Shown here: positions 1 to 8,630 of the stretch, in pieces
Position numbering within the stretch: position 1 is the first letter of the stretch
Layout: every line of letters starts with the position of its first letter
Source: Pararhizobium qamdonense
GTDB taxonomy: Bacteria > Pseudomonadota > Alphaproteobacteria > Rhizobiales > Rhizobiaceae
NCBI RefSeq assembly: GCF_029277445.1
Contig: NZ_CP119566.1
Span: 2,048,001 to 2,112,000 of the forward strand
Length of the DNA stretch: 64,000 nucleotides
Direction: 5' to 3'
Translations under genes and position numbers: made by a program
The notes under the pieces: generated by a model
The model's database searches: none
Told to the model about the DNA's origin: nothing
Seen by the model: only the letters and a program-made list of their open reading frames with translations

Positions 1-1
1 T

Positions 2-1030
2 GTGGCACCAGATCTTGATACCGCGCTGGCGATGATCGACCAGGCCGTCAGGGAAAAGCGCGCCACCTCCATCGGCCTTGTCGGCAATGCGGCGGCCCTT
101 TATCCGGAAATCGCCAGGCGCGGCATCGTGCCGGATATCGTCACCGACCAGACGTCTGCCCATGACCTCGTCTATGGCTATGTGCCGAAGGGCATGAGCA
201 TCGAGGAGGTCAAGAGGCTGAGGGTCGACGGGCAGGGGCAACTGATGGCCGCCAGCCGCGCCTCTATCGTCGATCATGTCAAGGCGATGCTCGAATTCCA
301 GGCCAAGGGCTCGGAAGTTTTCGACAATGGCAACCTGATCCGCACCCAGGCGCGCGAGGGCGGCGTCACCAATGCGTTCGACATCCGTATCTTTACCGAG
401 GCCTATCTGCGGCCGCTGTTTGCGCGTGCCATCGGGCCCTTCCGCTGGATGGCGCTGTCGGGCGAGGAGAGCGATATCGCCCGCATCGACGATCTCTTGC
501 TGGAGATGTTTCCCGATAACAGGATCGTCACCAACTGGATCAAGCTGGCGCGCGAAAACGTGCCGTTCGAAGGACTGCCCGCCCGTATTGCCTGGCTTGG
601 CCATGGCGAGCGCACGCAGCTTGCGGTCGCCGTCAATGCGCTGGTCGCGTCCGGAGACCTCAAGGGGCCGATCGCGTTTTCCCGCGACCATCTCGATGCG
701 GGCGCCATGGCGCATCCGAATATCATGACCGAGCGGATGAAGGACGGTTCCGACGCCATTGCCGACTGGCCGCTGCTCGACGCCATGCTGCTCTGCTCTT
801 CCATGGCCGATCTCGTCGTCGTCCATTCCGGCGGCGGCGGCTATGCCGGTTACATGACCAGCTGCGGCGTCACCGTGATTGCCGACGGCACGGAAGGTGG
901 GGCGGAACGGCTCAGCCATGCGCTGACCAACGACACATCGCTCGGTGTCATCCGCTATGCCGATGCCGGTTATGAGGAATCGGCCGATGAGATCGAGACG
1001 AAGGGGATCGGGTATATCGCGCTCGACTAG
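2..1030 (+). CDS. Urocanate hydratase (HutU) family protein, C-terminal part (5' end outside the window)
   Basis: The open frame enters from the left edge, so only about 342 C-terminal residues of an expected ~550 are visible. Family blocks are clear: TDQTSAHD near residue 50, GVTNAFD near 121, RPLFARAIGPFRW near 137-149, FEGLPARIAW at 189-198, RDHLDAG near 229 and VIADGT near 292. Classical urocanases use NAD+ to hydrate urocanate in histidine breakdown. Here the usual FQGLPARICW signature, which carries the active-site cysteine (Cys410 in Pseudomonas putida numbering), reads FEGLPARIAW: codon 590-592 is GCC, alanine. The usual HHGGG block is HSGGGG, and FDYGNNIR is FDNGNLIR. Family membership is certain; activity on plain urocanate is doubtful. 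It may be a paralogue for a modified urocanate. No other hut gene is visible to the right. Confidence 0.88.
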   Translation: MAPDLDTALAMIDQAVREKRATSIGLVGNAAALYPEIARRGIVPDIVTDQTSAHDLVYGYVPKGMSIEEVKRLRVDGQGQLMAASRASIVDHVKAMLEFQAKGSEVFDNGNLIRTQAREGGVTNAFDIRIFTEAYLRPLFARAIGPFRWMALSGEESDIARIDDLLLEMFPDNRIVTNWIKLARENVPFEGLPARIAWLGHGERTQLAVAVNALVASGDLKGPIAFSRDHLDAGAMAHPNIMTERMKDGSDAIADWPLLDAMLLCSSMADLVVVHSGGGGYAGYMTSCGVTVIADGTEGGAERLSHALTNDTSLGVIRYADAGYEESADEIETKGIGYIALD

Positions 1031-1165
1031 CGACCGAGCCTTCTTCAGATCTGTATATTTTGTTTTTCTAAAATAAAGACCTATACTCCAGCTACGGCTG
1101 ACCGTTCTGTCCCTGGTTAGACAGGCTCATGATGCGGCCGGTTTGAGACTGCGAGGGAGGGTACG

Positions 1166-1543
1166 GTGAAGGCGACATTGGGCGGATGTATCGCACTTGC
1201 TCTGCTCTTGTCGCATGTTCCGGGGAGTTTGCCGGGTGACGCGGTCGCTCCTCACAAAGTGATCTTTGAGGACGATGCGCGGATGATCAGTGCGCGGCTT
1301 TACTCGGCCATTCTGATCAACGCCTGCAGGAGCGGATGGCGATATCCGTTGAGCCGGGTGAAACGTGGATTCAAGCGCCATTTCGACGAATTTAAGCTGC
1401 AGCTCGCAAGCAGTGGCTACACCATCGTTCCAGGCCGCGCATCCACCGGCGCCCGCAAGCAACAGCGGGCGTCTGCGGCTATCCGTAACGATCGCGTTGC
1501 GCGCCGATTCGGGTGTTCCCAGAAATATTGGCTGGATGAGTGA
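1166..1543 (+). CDS. Small secreted protein of unknown function (125 aa)
   Basis: A GTG start at 1166 follows a good ribosome-binding site (GAGGGAGG at 1153-1160). The N-terminus has one Lys and then a hydrophobic stretch (residues 4-20), consistent with a signal peptide. The mature part is basic, with several Arg and Lys clusters and two cysteines (near residues 54 and 119). No family was recognised. It lies between the urocanase-like gene and ribH, and a strong inverted repeat follows its stop codon. The ribosome-binding site and signal peptide make it a plausible gene, but a chance frame cannot be excluded in this GC-rich DNA. Confidence 0.5.
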   Translation: MKATLGGCIALALLLSHVPGSLPGDAVAPHKVIFEDDARMISARLYSAILINACRSGWRYPLSRVKRGFKRHFDEFKLQLASSGYTIVPGRASTGARKQQRASAAIRNDRVARRFGCSQKYWLDE

Positions 1544-1549
1544 CGGTCG

Positions 1550-1577
1550 CGGAAGGGCAGGATAGCCTGCCCTTCCG
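1550..1577. terminator. Inverted repeat between converging genes (possible bidirectional terminator)
   Basis: Two perfect 12-nt arms, CGGAAGGGCAGG at 1550-1561 and CCTGCCCTTCCG at 1566-1577, flank a 4-nt loop. The element sits between the stop of the small secreted-protein gene (1543) and the stop of ribH (1589, opposite strand). It has no T-run on either side, so it is not a classical rho-independent terminator; its position between convergent genes suggests a termination or 3'-end-protection role. Confidence 0.5.
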
Positions 1578-1588
1578 AACAAGCCGGG

Positions 1589-2092
<504 letters not shown>

Positions 2093-2162
2093 TCAATGAT
2101 CCCCTTGGGCGAACACGCAGGCGCGGAGGCTCCCCATAACAAGGTGCCACTTGGTCTGCTTG

Positions 2163-2320
2163 CTCTCTTTCATCCGGACTTTAACCGTCGGCTCCGGAAT
2201 TCAACCGGATCTGCTGACCTTCCCATCCAGATACATGCATCCGGCTGGGAAGCGCTCGCGGGCTCCAGGAATTGCTTCCCGTTACCGCCGGTGGGGAGTT
2301 TCACCCCGCCCTGAGAACGT
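2163..2320 (-). promoter_or_regulatory. FMN riboswitch (RFN element) upstream of ribH
   Basis: Read on the minus strand, the segment has the conserved RFN blocks in order: CTCAGGGCGGGGTGAAACTC, then CCCACCGGCGGTAA, then AGCCCGCGAGCG, then two variable stems, then TTGAATTCCGGAGCCGACGG and AGTCCGGATGAAAGA closing the junction. These are the signature segments of the FMN aptamer. It lies 100 nt upstream of the ribH start and just downstream of a good promoter. The expression platform is probably in 2063-2162; the mechanism (termination or ribosome-site occlusion) was not worked out. Confidence 0.95.
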
Positions 2321-2329
2321 GCGAGGCCA

Positions 2330-2357
2330 ACTATAAGGATTGGTGCGCCGCCGTCAA
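2330..2357 (-). promoter_or_regulatory. Sigma-70-type promoter for the ribH riboswitch transcript
   Basis: On the minus strand TTGACG (2357-2352) and TATAGT (2335-2330) are separated by 16 nt. Transcription would start about ten bases before the FMN aptamer, the spacing expected for a riboswitch leader. It lies between the ABC-operon terminator and the aptamer. Confidence 0.65.
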
Positions 2358-2382
2358 ATGCGCTGTGCGACGCGTGCAACGC

Positions 2383-2418
2383 AAAAGGCGACAGATTTTT
2401 TCTCAAAATCTGTCGCCT
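2383..2418 (-). terminator. Rho-independent terminator of the ABC transporter operon
   Basis: A perfect 14-bp stem (2386-2399 with 2405-2418, 5-nt loop) is followed on the minus strand by TTTT (2386-2383). It lies 27 nt past the stop of the ATPase gene, the last gene of the minus-strand ABC operon, and upstream of the ribH promoter, so it insulates the two units. Confidence 0.85.
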
Positions 2419-2444
2419 GAAACATATTTTTCCAGGTGTCGCCG

Positions 2445-3509
2445 CTATTCGCGGATGATCAAAAGGTCGCTGGCGGTGAACCGCAATGTGGCGATTTCGC
2501 CGACGGCCGGTGGCGTCAGGCCCGGCGCGTTGAACATGTCGAACGAGATCAGGGCATCGCCGACCTTCATGCGGGTGCGGATGACCGAGCCCAGGAAATT
2601 CGAGGAGGCAACGGTGCCGGTCAGCGCCGTGTCGCCCTTGGCGCCTTCGGCGATCGATCCTGCTTCCGGGCGCAGCGCCAACGAAACCTTGTCGCCGGCC
2701 TTGGCCACTGTACCCAGCGGTTCGCGCAAGGTGATCTGCTGATCACCGATGATGATCCGGTTGGTTGCGGGATCGACGACCTTGGCTTCGATCAGGTTGA
2801 GCGTGCCGACGAAGGAGGCCACGAAGCGGGTGGCTGGCTTGTTGTAGATGTCGAACGGGGTGCCGATCTGGTCGGCGCGGCCGGCATTCATGACGACGAT
2901 ACGGTCGGAGATGGACAGGGCCTCTTCCTGATCGTGGGTGACGAAGACCGTGGTGATGCCGAGCTGCTGCTGGATCATGCGGATTTCCTCGCGCAGCGAC
3001 ACGCGGATCTTGGCGTCGAGCGCCGACAGCGGCTCGTCGAGCAACAGGACCTGCGGCTTGGGCGCCAGCGCACGGGCGAGCGCCACGCGCTGCTGCTGGC
3101 CGCCGGACATCTGGTAAGGATAGCGGTCGGCCAGATGGTCGAGATGGATGAGGCCGAGCATCTCCTTGACGCGGGCATCGACGGCGGTTTTCTCCATGCC
3201 GGCGATCTTCAAGCCGAAGGCGACATTCTCGTGCACGGTCATGTTGGGAAACAGCGCATAGGCCTGGAAGACCATGCCGATATTGCGCTGGTTCGGCTTC
3301 AGCTCATTCTGGTTGCGGCCGTTGATAACGACCGTTCCGGCGGACGGCGTCTCGAAGCCGGCGATCATGCGCAGGATCGTCGTCTTGCCGCAGCCTGACG
3401 GTCCGAGAAAGGAGACGAATTCTCCCTTTTCGATGGCCATGTCGAAATCCTTGACCACCTGCACGGGGCCAAAGCTTTTTTGAATGCCTGAGAGTTCGAG
3501 AAAGGACAT
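2445..3509 (-). CDS. ABC transporter ATP-binding protein (PotA/FbpC-type importer ATPase)
   Basis: The 354-residue cytoplasmic ATPase energises the importer encoded by the next three genes. Walker A GPSGCGKTT is at about 36-44, the Q-loop at VFQAYALFPNM near 80-90, the signature MSGGQQQRVALARAL near 134, Walker B VLLLDEPLSALD near 156, and the switch VTHDQEEA near 190. The last ~110 residues form a TOBE-type regulatory domain, as in spermidine/putrescine, iron(III) and aminoethylphosphonate importers. It is the last gene of the operon, 14 nt after the permease, and a strong terminator follows. The substrate cannot be told from the ATPase. Confidence 0.93.
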   Translation of the reverse strand: MSFLELSGIQKSFGPVQVVKDFDMAIEKGEFVSFLGPSGCGKTTILRMIAGFETPSAGTVVINGRNQNELKPNQRNIGMVFQAYALFPNMTVHENVAFGLKIAGMEKTAVDARVKEMLGLIHLDHLADRYPYQMSGGQQQRVALARALAPKPQVLLLDEPLSALDAKIRVSLREEIRMIQQQLGITTVFVTHDQEEALSISDRIVVMNAGRADQIGTPFDIYNKPATRFVASFVGTLNLIEAKVVDPATNRIIIGDQQITLREPLGTVAKAGDKVSLALRPEAGSIAEGAKGDTALTGTVASSNFLGSVIRTRMKVGDALISFDMFNAPGLTPPAVGEIATLRFTASDLLIIRE

Positions 3510-3523
3510 GGACGATCAATACC

Positions 3524-4309
3524 TCAGGGCTTGGAAGCCGATTTGCTGAAACGGGAGACGAGCTGCAGAAGAACCATGCATCCCCAGGTGATGGCGAACG
3601 CAATGACCGCGAGCGCCGGCGGCTCATAGGCGCGGTTGGCGCCGATCAGCTGCAGGTAGGGACCGAACGCCGGGCGGTTGAGCAGCGACGGCATGGTGAA
3701 CTCGCCGATGACGATGGCAAAGGTGATGAAGGCGCCGGAGAGGACGCCGCTCATGACATTGGGAAAGATGCACTTGAACATGATGGTCGGCCAGGACGCA
3801 CCAAGGCTCTGGGCGGCCTCGGTCAACGTGCCGACGTCGATGGTGCGCATGGCCGTATCGACCGAACGGTACATATAGGGCAGCGACAGCGTCATGAACG
3901 AGAACATCAAAAGCGCATCGGTGCCGCGCGTCGAGCCGGTGAACGGGATGTAGGACGAGGAATTGTAGAGCCTGAGATAGCCGAAGACGATGACGATGGC
4001 GGGAATGACCAGCGGCATCAGCGTGATGAACTCGACCACGGGGCGCATCTGCGGCAGGCGCAGGCGAACCCAATAGGCGGTCGGTACGACGAGCAGCACC
4101 CCGAAGACGATCGTCAGGATGGCCATGACGATGGAATAGCTGAAGGATTCGCGGAACTGGATGTCGGAAAAGACCGAGCGATAGGCATCGAAGGAATATT
4201 CGCCGCGGCGCATGCGCAGCGAGAATTCGAACGTGGCGATCAGCGGTACGATGAAATAGGAGGCACCGAAGAAAATCGCGAGCCAGGCACCGATTTTTTG
4301 TGTTTTCAT
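3524..4309 (-). CDS. ABC transporter permease (PotC/FbpB-like)
   Basis: A 261-residue inner-membrane protein with about six predicted transmembrane segments. The cytoplasmic EAA loop, which docks on the ATPase, is at EAAQSLGASWPTIMFKCIFP near residues 170-190. The ATG at 4309 overlaps the stop of the upstream permease gene by four bases (ATGA), indicating translational coupling. A longer in-frame reading upstream exists but lies inside that permease gene and is rejected. It pairs with that permease to form the channel. Confidence 0.9.
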   Translation of the reverse strand: MKTQKIGAWLAIFFGASYFIVPLIATFEFSLRMRRGEYSFDAYRSVFSDIQFRESFSYSIVMAILTIVFGVLLVVPTAYWVRLRLPQMRPVVEFITLMPLVIPAIVIVFGYLRLYNSSSYIPFTGSTRGTDALLMFSFMTLSLPYMYRSVDTAMRTIDVGTLTEAAQSLGASWPTIMFKCIFPNVMSGVLSGAFITFAIVIGEFTMPSLLNRPAFGPYLQLIGANRAYEPPALAVIAFAITWGCMVLLQLVSRFSKSASKP

Positions 4310-5178
4310 TTTTGCCACCGTTCGGCGCGCATGCGGAGCAAGATATAGATGAGGTTGGAAATACCGGTGATGACGATCATCCCGAGCGCCAGGGCATAAC
4401 CGAGATTGGGATTGTGCAAAACGTCGCCACGGATCTGGGCGTAGAGCTGGATCGGGACGATGTTGAAGGTCGAGCCGGTCAGCGAATAGGCGGTGGCGAT
4501 GGCGCCGAATGCGTTGGCAAACAGAAGCAGCGTCGTGCCGAGGATGCTCGGAAACAGGATCGGCAGGGCGACCTTGGTCCAGTATTGGCGGTTGGTGGCG
4601 CCGAGGATTTCGGCAGCTTCGCGCCATTCCTTCTTCAGGCCGTCCAGCGCCGGGGTGATGATCAGCACCATCAGCGGGATCTGGAAATACATATAGGTCA
4701 GTGTCAGGCCGAGAAAGCTCAAGAGATTGAAGCCGGACGCATAGAGATTGATGCCGAACCAGTCGCGCAGGATCATGGTGACAAGGCCGGTGCGGCCAAG
4801 CGTCGCCAGAAAGGCGAAGGCAAGCGGCACGCCGGCAAAATTGGAGGCGACGCCGGAGAATGTCAGGAGCGACGAGCGGATCCACGAGGGCAGGCCGCCG
4901 AGCACCACCGCCCAGGCGAGCCAGAAGCCGATCAGGGCACCGCCGATCGAGGACGCCAGGCTGATCTTGATGGAAATCCAGTAGGAGGCGAGAATCTTGT
5001 CGGTGAAGAGCCCGGCAATGTTCTCAAACGTGAATTCGCCTGCCGGATTGAGGAATGCACCGGTGACGAGATAGAGCGTCGGGGCAATCAGGAACATCAC
5101 GGCAAACAACAGGAACGGCGTTATGCCGAGCCAGTCGATGGCCGTCCTTTTCAAATCAATGGCCCTGTTGGCGCTCAT
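4306..5178 (-). CDS. ABC transporter permease (PotB-like)
   Basis: A 290-residue inner-membrane permease. Hydrophobic segments begin at LGITPFLLFAVMFLIAPTLY (about residues 17-36), and the EAA-like loop EAAEILGATNRQYWTKVALP is near residues 187-206. The large periplasmic loop after the first segment is usual for the first permease of spermidine/iron-type systems. It lies 75 nt after the binding-protein gene and overlaps the second permease by four bases. Confidence 0.9.
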   Translation of the reverse strand: MSANRAIDLKRTAIDWLGITPFLLFAVMFLIAPTLYLVTGAFLNPAGEFTFENIAGLFTDKILASYWISIKISLASSIGGALIGFWLAWAVVLGGLPSWIRSSLLTFSGVASNFAGVPLAFAFLATLGRTGLVTMILRDWFGINLYASGFNLLSFLGLTLTYMYFQIPLMVLIITPALDGLKKEWREAAEILGATNRQYWTKVALPILFPSILGTTLLLFANAFGAIATAYSLTGSTFNIVPIQLYAQIRGDVLHNPNLGYALALGMIVITGISNLIYILLRMRAERWQK

Positions 5179-5253
5179 CGCGAAACCGTCTTGTGTGAAA
5201 AATTGAGAAATAGCCTTCCCGCGCGGTCGCGGGAAGGCCTTGATACGGCAGTC

Positions 5254-6360
5254 TTACTGGACGTTGGCGCCAACGACTGTATCCCAGCCCTTGGTGATGA
5301 CTTCCTTGTAGGCATCCTGTTCGGCGAGCGTCGGGAACACGGCCTTTTCATAGGCAGCGGCCGGCGGCAGGGCGTCGAGCAGTTCCTTCGGGATCTTGTT
5401 GTTCTTGGCAAGATCGTTGAAGCGGATCGGGTGGCAGAAGCCCTTCAGCCAGCCGAGCTGACCTTCGTCGGAATACAGATATTCCATCCACAGCTTTGCA
5501 GCGTTCGGATGCGGGGCGAAGGCCGAAATCGCCTGGACGTAGACGCCGGCGACAACGCCGGTTGCCGGTACGACGACTTCGTATGGCGGGTTGCCGTTCA
5601 GGCTGTTGCCCCAGCTCAGCGCATTATAGTCCCAGGAAACGATGATCGGGGTCGTACCCTGTGCCAGCGAAGCGGACTTGCCGATGACCGGAACGAAATT
5701 GCCCTTGGCATTGAGGTCCTTGAAGAAGTTGAGACCAGCGTCTCCAGCCTTGGAGGCATCGCCGCCCGAGGCAGCAAGACCGGCTGCATAAACGCCGGAG
5801 ATGGCCTGGTTGGACGTGCGCGGATCGCCTGCAAGCGAAACGGCATTGGCAAATTCTGGCTTCAGCAGGTCGGCCCAATCCTTCGGCGCTTCCTTGACGA
5901 TGTCCTTGTTCACGAGGAAGGAGAGAACGCCGTAATAATCGCCGTACCAGTAGCCTTCGGCATCCTTGGCGCTATCGGGGATCGAGTCCCAAGTGGAAAC
6001 CTTGTAAGGCTGGATCAGGCCTTCAGCCTTGGCCGACGGGCCAAAGGACAGGCCGACGTCGATCACGTCAGGTGCCTGTGCGCCGGTATTGCCCTTGTTG
6101 GCCTTGATCGCTTCGATTTCGTCGCCCGAGCCGGCATCCGGGTTGAGTTCGTTGATGGTAATTTCGGGATACTTGGCCTTGAAGCCGGCGATGACATCGC
6201 CGTAACCGCACCACGAATGGGGCAGGGCGATCGTCGTCAGGGTGCCTTCTGCCTTGGCAGCAGCGATCAGTTCGGCGCTCGGTTCGGCAGCAGCGATGGC
6301 AGTCGATGCCATGACCATGGCGGTCGAAAGCGAGAGCAGGCGGCGCATATGTGAAATCAC
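5254..6360 (-). CDS. ABC transporter periplasmic substrate-binding protein
   Basis: A 368-residue secreted binding protein for the importer encoded downstream. The N-terminus carries a typical signal peptide (MRRLLSLSTAMVMASTAIAA, then AEPSAEL), and the mature part has the extracellular solute-binding fold of putrescine/iron/aminoethylphosphonate-type proteins. Start choice: a GTG at 6360 lies 7 nt after AAGGAG, an ideal spacing; the ATG at 6348 is 19 nt from the same site, which is too far. The first gene of the operon is usually most expressed. The upstream region holds TGTGACAG at 6429-6436, half of the dyad found before the neighbouring RpiR gene. The ligand is unknown. Confidence 0.9.
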   Translation of the reverse strand: MISHMRRLLSLSTAMVMASTAIAAAEPSAELIAAAKAEGTLTTIALPHSWCGYGDVIAGFKAKYPEITINELNPDAGSGDEIEAIKANKGNTGAQAPDVIDVGLSFGPSAKAEGLIQPYKVSTWDSIPDSAKDAEGYWYGDYYGVLSFLVNKDIVKEAPKDWADLLKPEFANAVSLAGDPRTSNQAISGVYAAGLAASGGDASKAGDAGLNFFKDLNAKGNFVPVIGKSASLAQGTTPIIVSWDYNALSWGNSLNGNPPYEVVVPATGVVAGVYVQAISAFAPHPNAAKLWMEYLYSDEGQLGWLKGFCHPIRFNDLAKNNKIPKELLDALPPAAAYEKAVFPTLAEQDAYKEVITKGWDTVVGANVQ

Positions 6361-6600
6361 TGGTCTTCTCCTTGTGGTTATATCAGTCAACTTCGAGGAA
6401 GCTGATACTGGGGTCCGATGAAGCTTATGTGACAGGTGTTGTCTCCTTTGCGACCGAAGGTTCGCAGGCGGAACACCTTCATTTCATTTTCTAAATTTCC
6501 TTCCGGCCGGATGCCGGCGTGTTCGTCTGTCGATTGAATTGAAAAACGTTGCATCCCCGCACCGGTTGCCCGGCGCCACGTTTCCTCCCACTTGCTCCTC

Positions 6601-7479
6601 CTAAAGCGGCTTTCGAAAAAGCCTCGTTGAATCGAACAGTCCCTCCAGCGTTTTCATGCGGTCATGCGTCTCGTCCCAGATGGAACTCTGCACGGCCTCG
6701 ATCAGCGCTTCGACGGCAAACAGGGTGACGACCGAACTGTCCCAGGCCGAGGGCGCCTCGATCTGGATGCGAAAGACGCGCCGCGCCGATTTGGCGATGG
6801 GCGAGCTCCACTGGTCGGTGAACAGGATGATCTCGACGCCGCGCTCGCGGGCGATGCGCGACAGCGTTTCCATCTCCTGCTCGTAACGGCGGATGTCGAA
6901 CATGATCAGGACGTCGCCCTTCTTCATGTCGAGCACATAATGCGGCCAAGAAGAGGAATTGGAGGCGATCTGGGTGACGCCGGAGCGGATGACCTGGAGA
7001 TGGGTGAAGAAATAATCGGCAAGGGCGCGGGTGATGCGGCCGCCGACGAGATAGATGTTGCGCTTGCGGTCGGCAATCATCGCGGCGGCGCCGTCGAATT
7101 CGGCGGTTTCGAGCTGAGCCAGCGTTGCGCGCATATTGTTCATCGTCGCATCGGCGAAGCGGTTGAGAATATGCGTGCCCGGCGCATTGGCGGCCCAACG
7201 GTCGTGCTTGCTGATCGGATTGGAAATCGTCGCTTCGAGTTCCTGGTGCAGACGCGATTGAAAATCCGGAAAGCCGCGAAAGCCGATCTTCTGCACCATG
7301 CGGGCGACCGTCGGCGTCGATACGCCGGCATTCTCGGCCACAGTCGTGATGCTGCCGAGTCCGGAAACCGGATAGTTGTCGAGAAGCATCGCTGCCAACT
7401 GCTTTTCCGCGCGGGTGAGCACGGCAAAGTGGGCGTTGATCACATCCGACACCGTCATGGTGCCTGCGGTACTGGTCAA
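6601..7479 (-). CDS. MurR/RpiR family transcriptional regulator
   Basis: A 292-residue regulator with an N-terminal HTH_6 domain (about residues 8-80, including TVAENAGVSTPTVARMVQKI) and a C-terminal SIS sugar-isomerase-like sensing domain (about 125-255, with KRNIYLVGGRITRALADYF). RpiR proteins usually sense phosphorylated sugars or related small ligands and control adjacent catabolic genes. It lies upstream of, and on the same strand as, the ABC operon, with a 240-nt gap. The dyad at 7512-7540 suggests autoregulation. It could also control the divergent catabolic cluster starting at 7711. Confidence 0.9.
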   Translation of the reverse strand: MTSTAGTMTVSDVINAHFAVLTRAEKQLAAMLLDNYPVSGLGSITTVAENAGVSTPTVARMVQKIGFRGFPDFQSRLHQELEATISNPISKHDRWAANAPGTHILNRFADATMNNMRATLAQLETAEFDGAAAMIADRKRNIYLVGGRITRALADYFFTHLQVIRSGVTQIASNSSSWPHYVLDMKKGDVLIMFDIRRYEQEMETLSRIARERGVEIILFTDQWSSPIAKSARRVFRIQIEAPSAWDSSVVTLFAVEALIEAVQSSIWDETHDRMKTLEGLFDSTRLFRKPL

Positions 7480-7511
7480 ATTTTCATCCCCTAAACCGGT
7501 CTCTGCCAGCT

Positions 7512-7540
7512 TTGTGACAGAGTAAACATCGCTGTCACAA
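7512..7540. promoter_or_regulatory. Dyad, candidate operator of the RpiR-type regulator
   Basis: Perfect 9-nt arms TTGTGACAG (7512-7520) and CTGTCACAA (7532-7540) are separated by 11 nt. The dyad ends 33 nt upstream of the regulator's start codon, in the divergent region. The half-site TGTGACAG recurs at 6429-6436, upstream of the ABC binding-protein gene. Assignment to this regulator is inference. Confidence 0.5.
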
Positions 7541-7583
7541 TTCGAGTCAATTGATTTTTTGAAGAGATCGTTTCAGATTCCGA

Positions 7584-7597
7584 TTGACATGGGTCAA
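7584..7597. promoter_or_regulatory. Short dyad overlapping a possible -35 box
   Basis: TTGAC (7584-7588), ATGG, GTCAA (7593-7597) is a perfect 5-nt dyad, and TTGACA could also act as a -35 box for the rightward catabolic operon. No convincing -10 box at the standard spacing was found, so this is a tentative site. Confidence 0.3.
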
Positions 7598-7710
7598 AAC
7601 GTGAAGAATTCTTTTCAGTATCGGCAGTCACGCCTGTGTCGAGACAATGTACCGGCTGACCGATTCTTGCTTCCACACATGATTTCAGGGGCTTCCAGCC
7701 CGATCTGGAC

Positions 7711-8517
7711 ATGCGTGGTGCCGATCAGGCAACCGGAAGGGGACCGGAGTTGACGGGACTTTTGACAGAGGCGGATGGATCGCCGGTCGCAGTGGAAAAC
7801 CTGGAGGCGCTGAGCCCGGTGCTGCTGGTCTGCGAACACGCCTCGCGCCGTCTTCCGGAAAAAATGGGTTCACTGGGGCTCTCAGACGACGCTCTCGAAA
7901 GCCACATCGCCTGGGATCCGGGCGCGCTCGCCGTGTCGCAACTTCTGGTGCGCAGCCTGGATGCCGCGTTGATCTATCAGCGTTTTTCGCGTCTCGTCTA
8001 TGACTGCAACCGGCCGCCGGAAGCCGAAGCCGCCATGCCGCCGGTCAGCGAAATCTTTGAGATTCCCGGTAATGCAGCGATCTCTGCTGCCGAGCGGCTA
8101 TCCCGCACGCAGGCACTCTATGTGCCGTTCACCAACGCGCTGTCAGATTTCATCGCCACGCGAAAGGCTGATGGACGCCCGCCGGTCCTGGTGACGATGC
8201 ACACGTTCACGCCGGTTTATCACGGCAAGCAGCGCGACGTCGAAATCGGTATCCTGCATGACGAAGATAGCCGGCTGGCGGATGCGATGCTGGCGGCTGC
8301 CGGAAAAACCGCTGGCCACGTGGTGCGCCGTAACGAGCCCTATGGACCGGCCGATGGCGTCACGCATACTCTGATCGAGCATGGCTTGAAGAATGGCCTG
8401 CTCAACGTAATGATCGAGATCCGCAATGATCTCGTTACAAATGAAATCGGCCAAAAGGTCATGGCCGATTATCTGACAGGCATCCTGGGCGAAAGCCTTG
8501 ATGCACTGTCGCAATAA
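7711..8517 (+). CDS. N-formylglutamate amidohydrolase family protein
   Basis: A 268-residue (or 255, see below) hydrolase of the FGase family, whose known members release formate or an amine from N-acyl glutamates. Visible family features are VLLVCEHASRRLP near residue 30, the DPGA motif near 68, YDCNRPPE near 94, MHTFTPVYHG near 162 and VMIEIRNDL near 233. The ATG at 7711 lacks a strong ribosome site; an in-frame TTG at 7750, seven bases after AAGGGG, is an alternative start. It opens a rightward operon with a permease, a glutamine-synthetase-like ligase and dehydrogenases, so it may hydrolyse a gamma-glutamyl or N-acyl-glutamyl intermediate rather than act in histidine breakdown. That role is inference. 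Confidence 0.85.
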   Translation: MRGADQATGRGPELTGLLTEADGSPVAVENLEALSPVLLVCEHASRRLPEKMGSLGLSDDALESHIAWDPGALAVSQLLVRSLDAALIYQRFSRLVYDCNRPPEAEAAMPPVSEIFEIPGNAAISAAERLSRTQALYVPFTNALSDFIATRKADGRPPVLVTMHTFTPVYHGKQRDVEIGILHDEDSRLADAMLAAAGKTAGHVVRRNEPYGPADGVTHTLIEHGLKNGLLNVMIEIRNDLVTNEIGQKVMADYLTGILGESLDALSQ

Positions 8518-8630
8518 AAAGACCTGGGGAGCGGCATGTCCGCGGAGACTGGTCCATGGAATTCCATGGACGAACTGGCATTTCGGCATCCGGCAATACC
8601 GCTGGAGGCTGGCTGATACAGGGGATAAAC

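Noticed and set aside
1127..1582. 151-codon minus-strand frame opposite the small secreted-protein gene
   Set aside because: No ribosome site and it runs through the inverted repeat at 1550-1577; the plus-strand frame has a better start and a signal peptide.
4300..6354. 684-codon open frame on the plus strand
   Set aside because: Antisense to the ABC permease and binding-protein genes, which have clear family motifs, signal peptide and ribosome sites.
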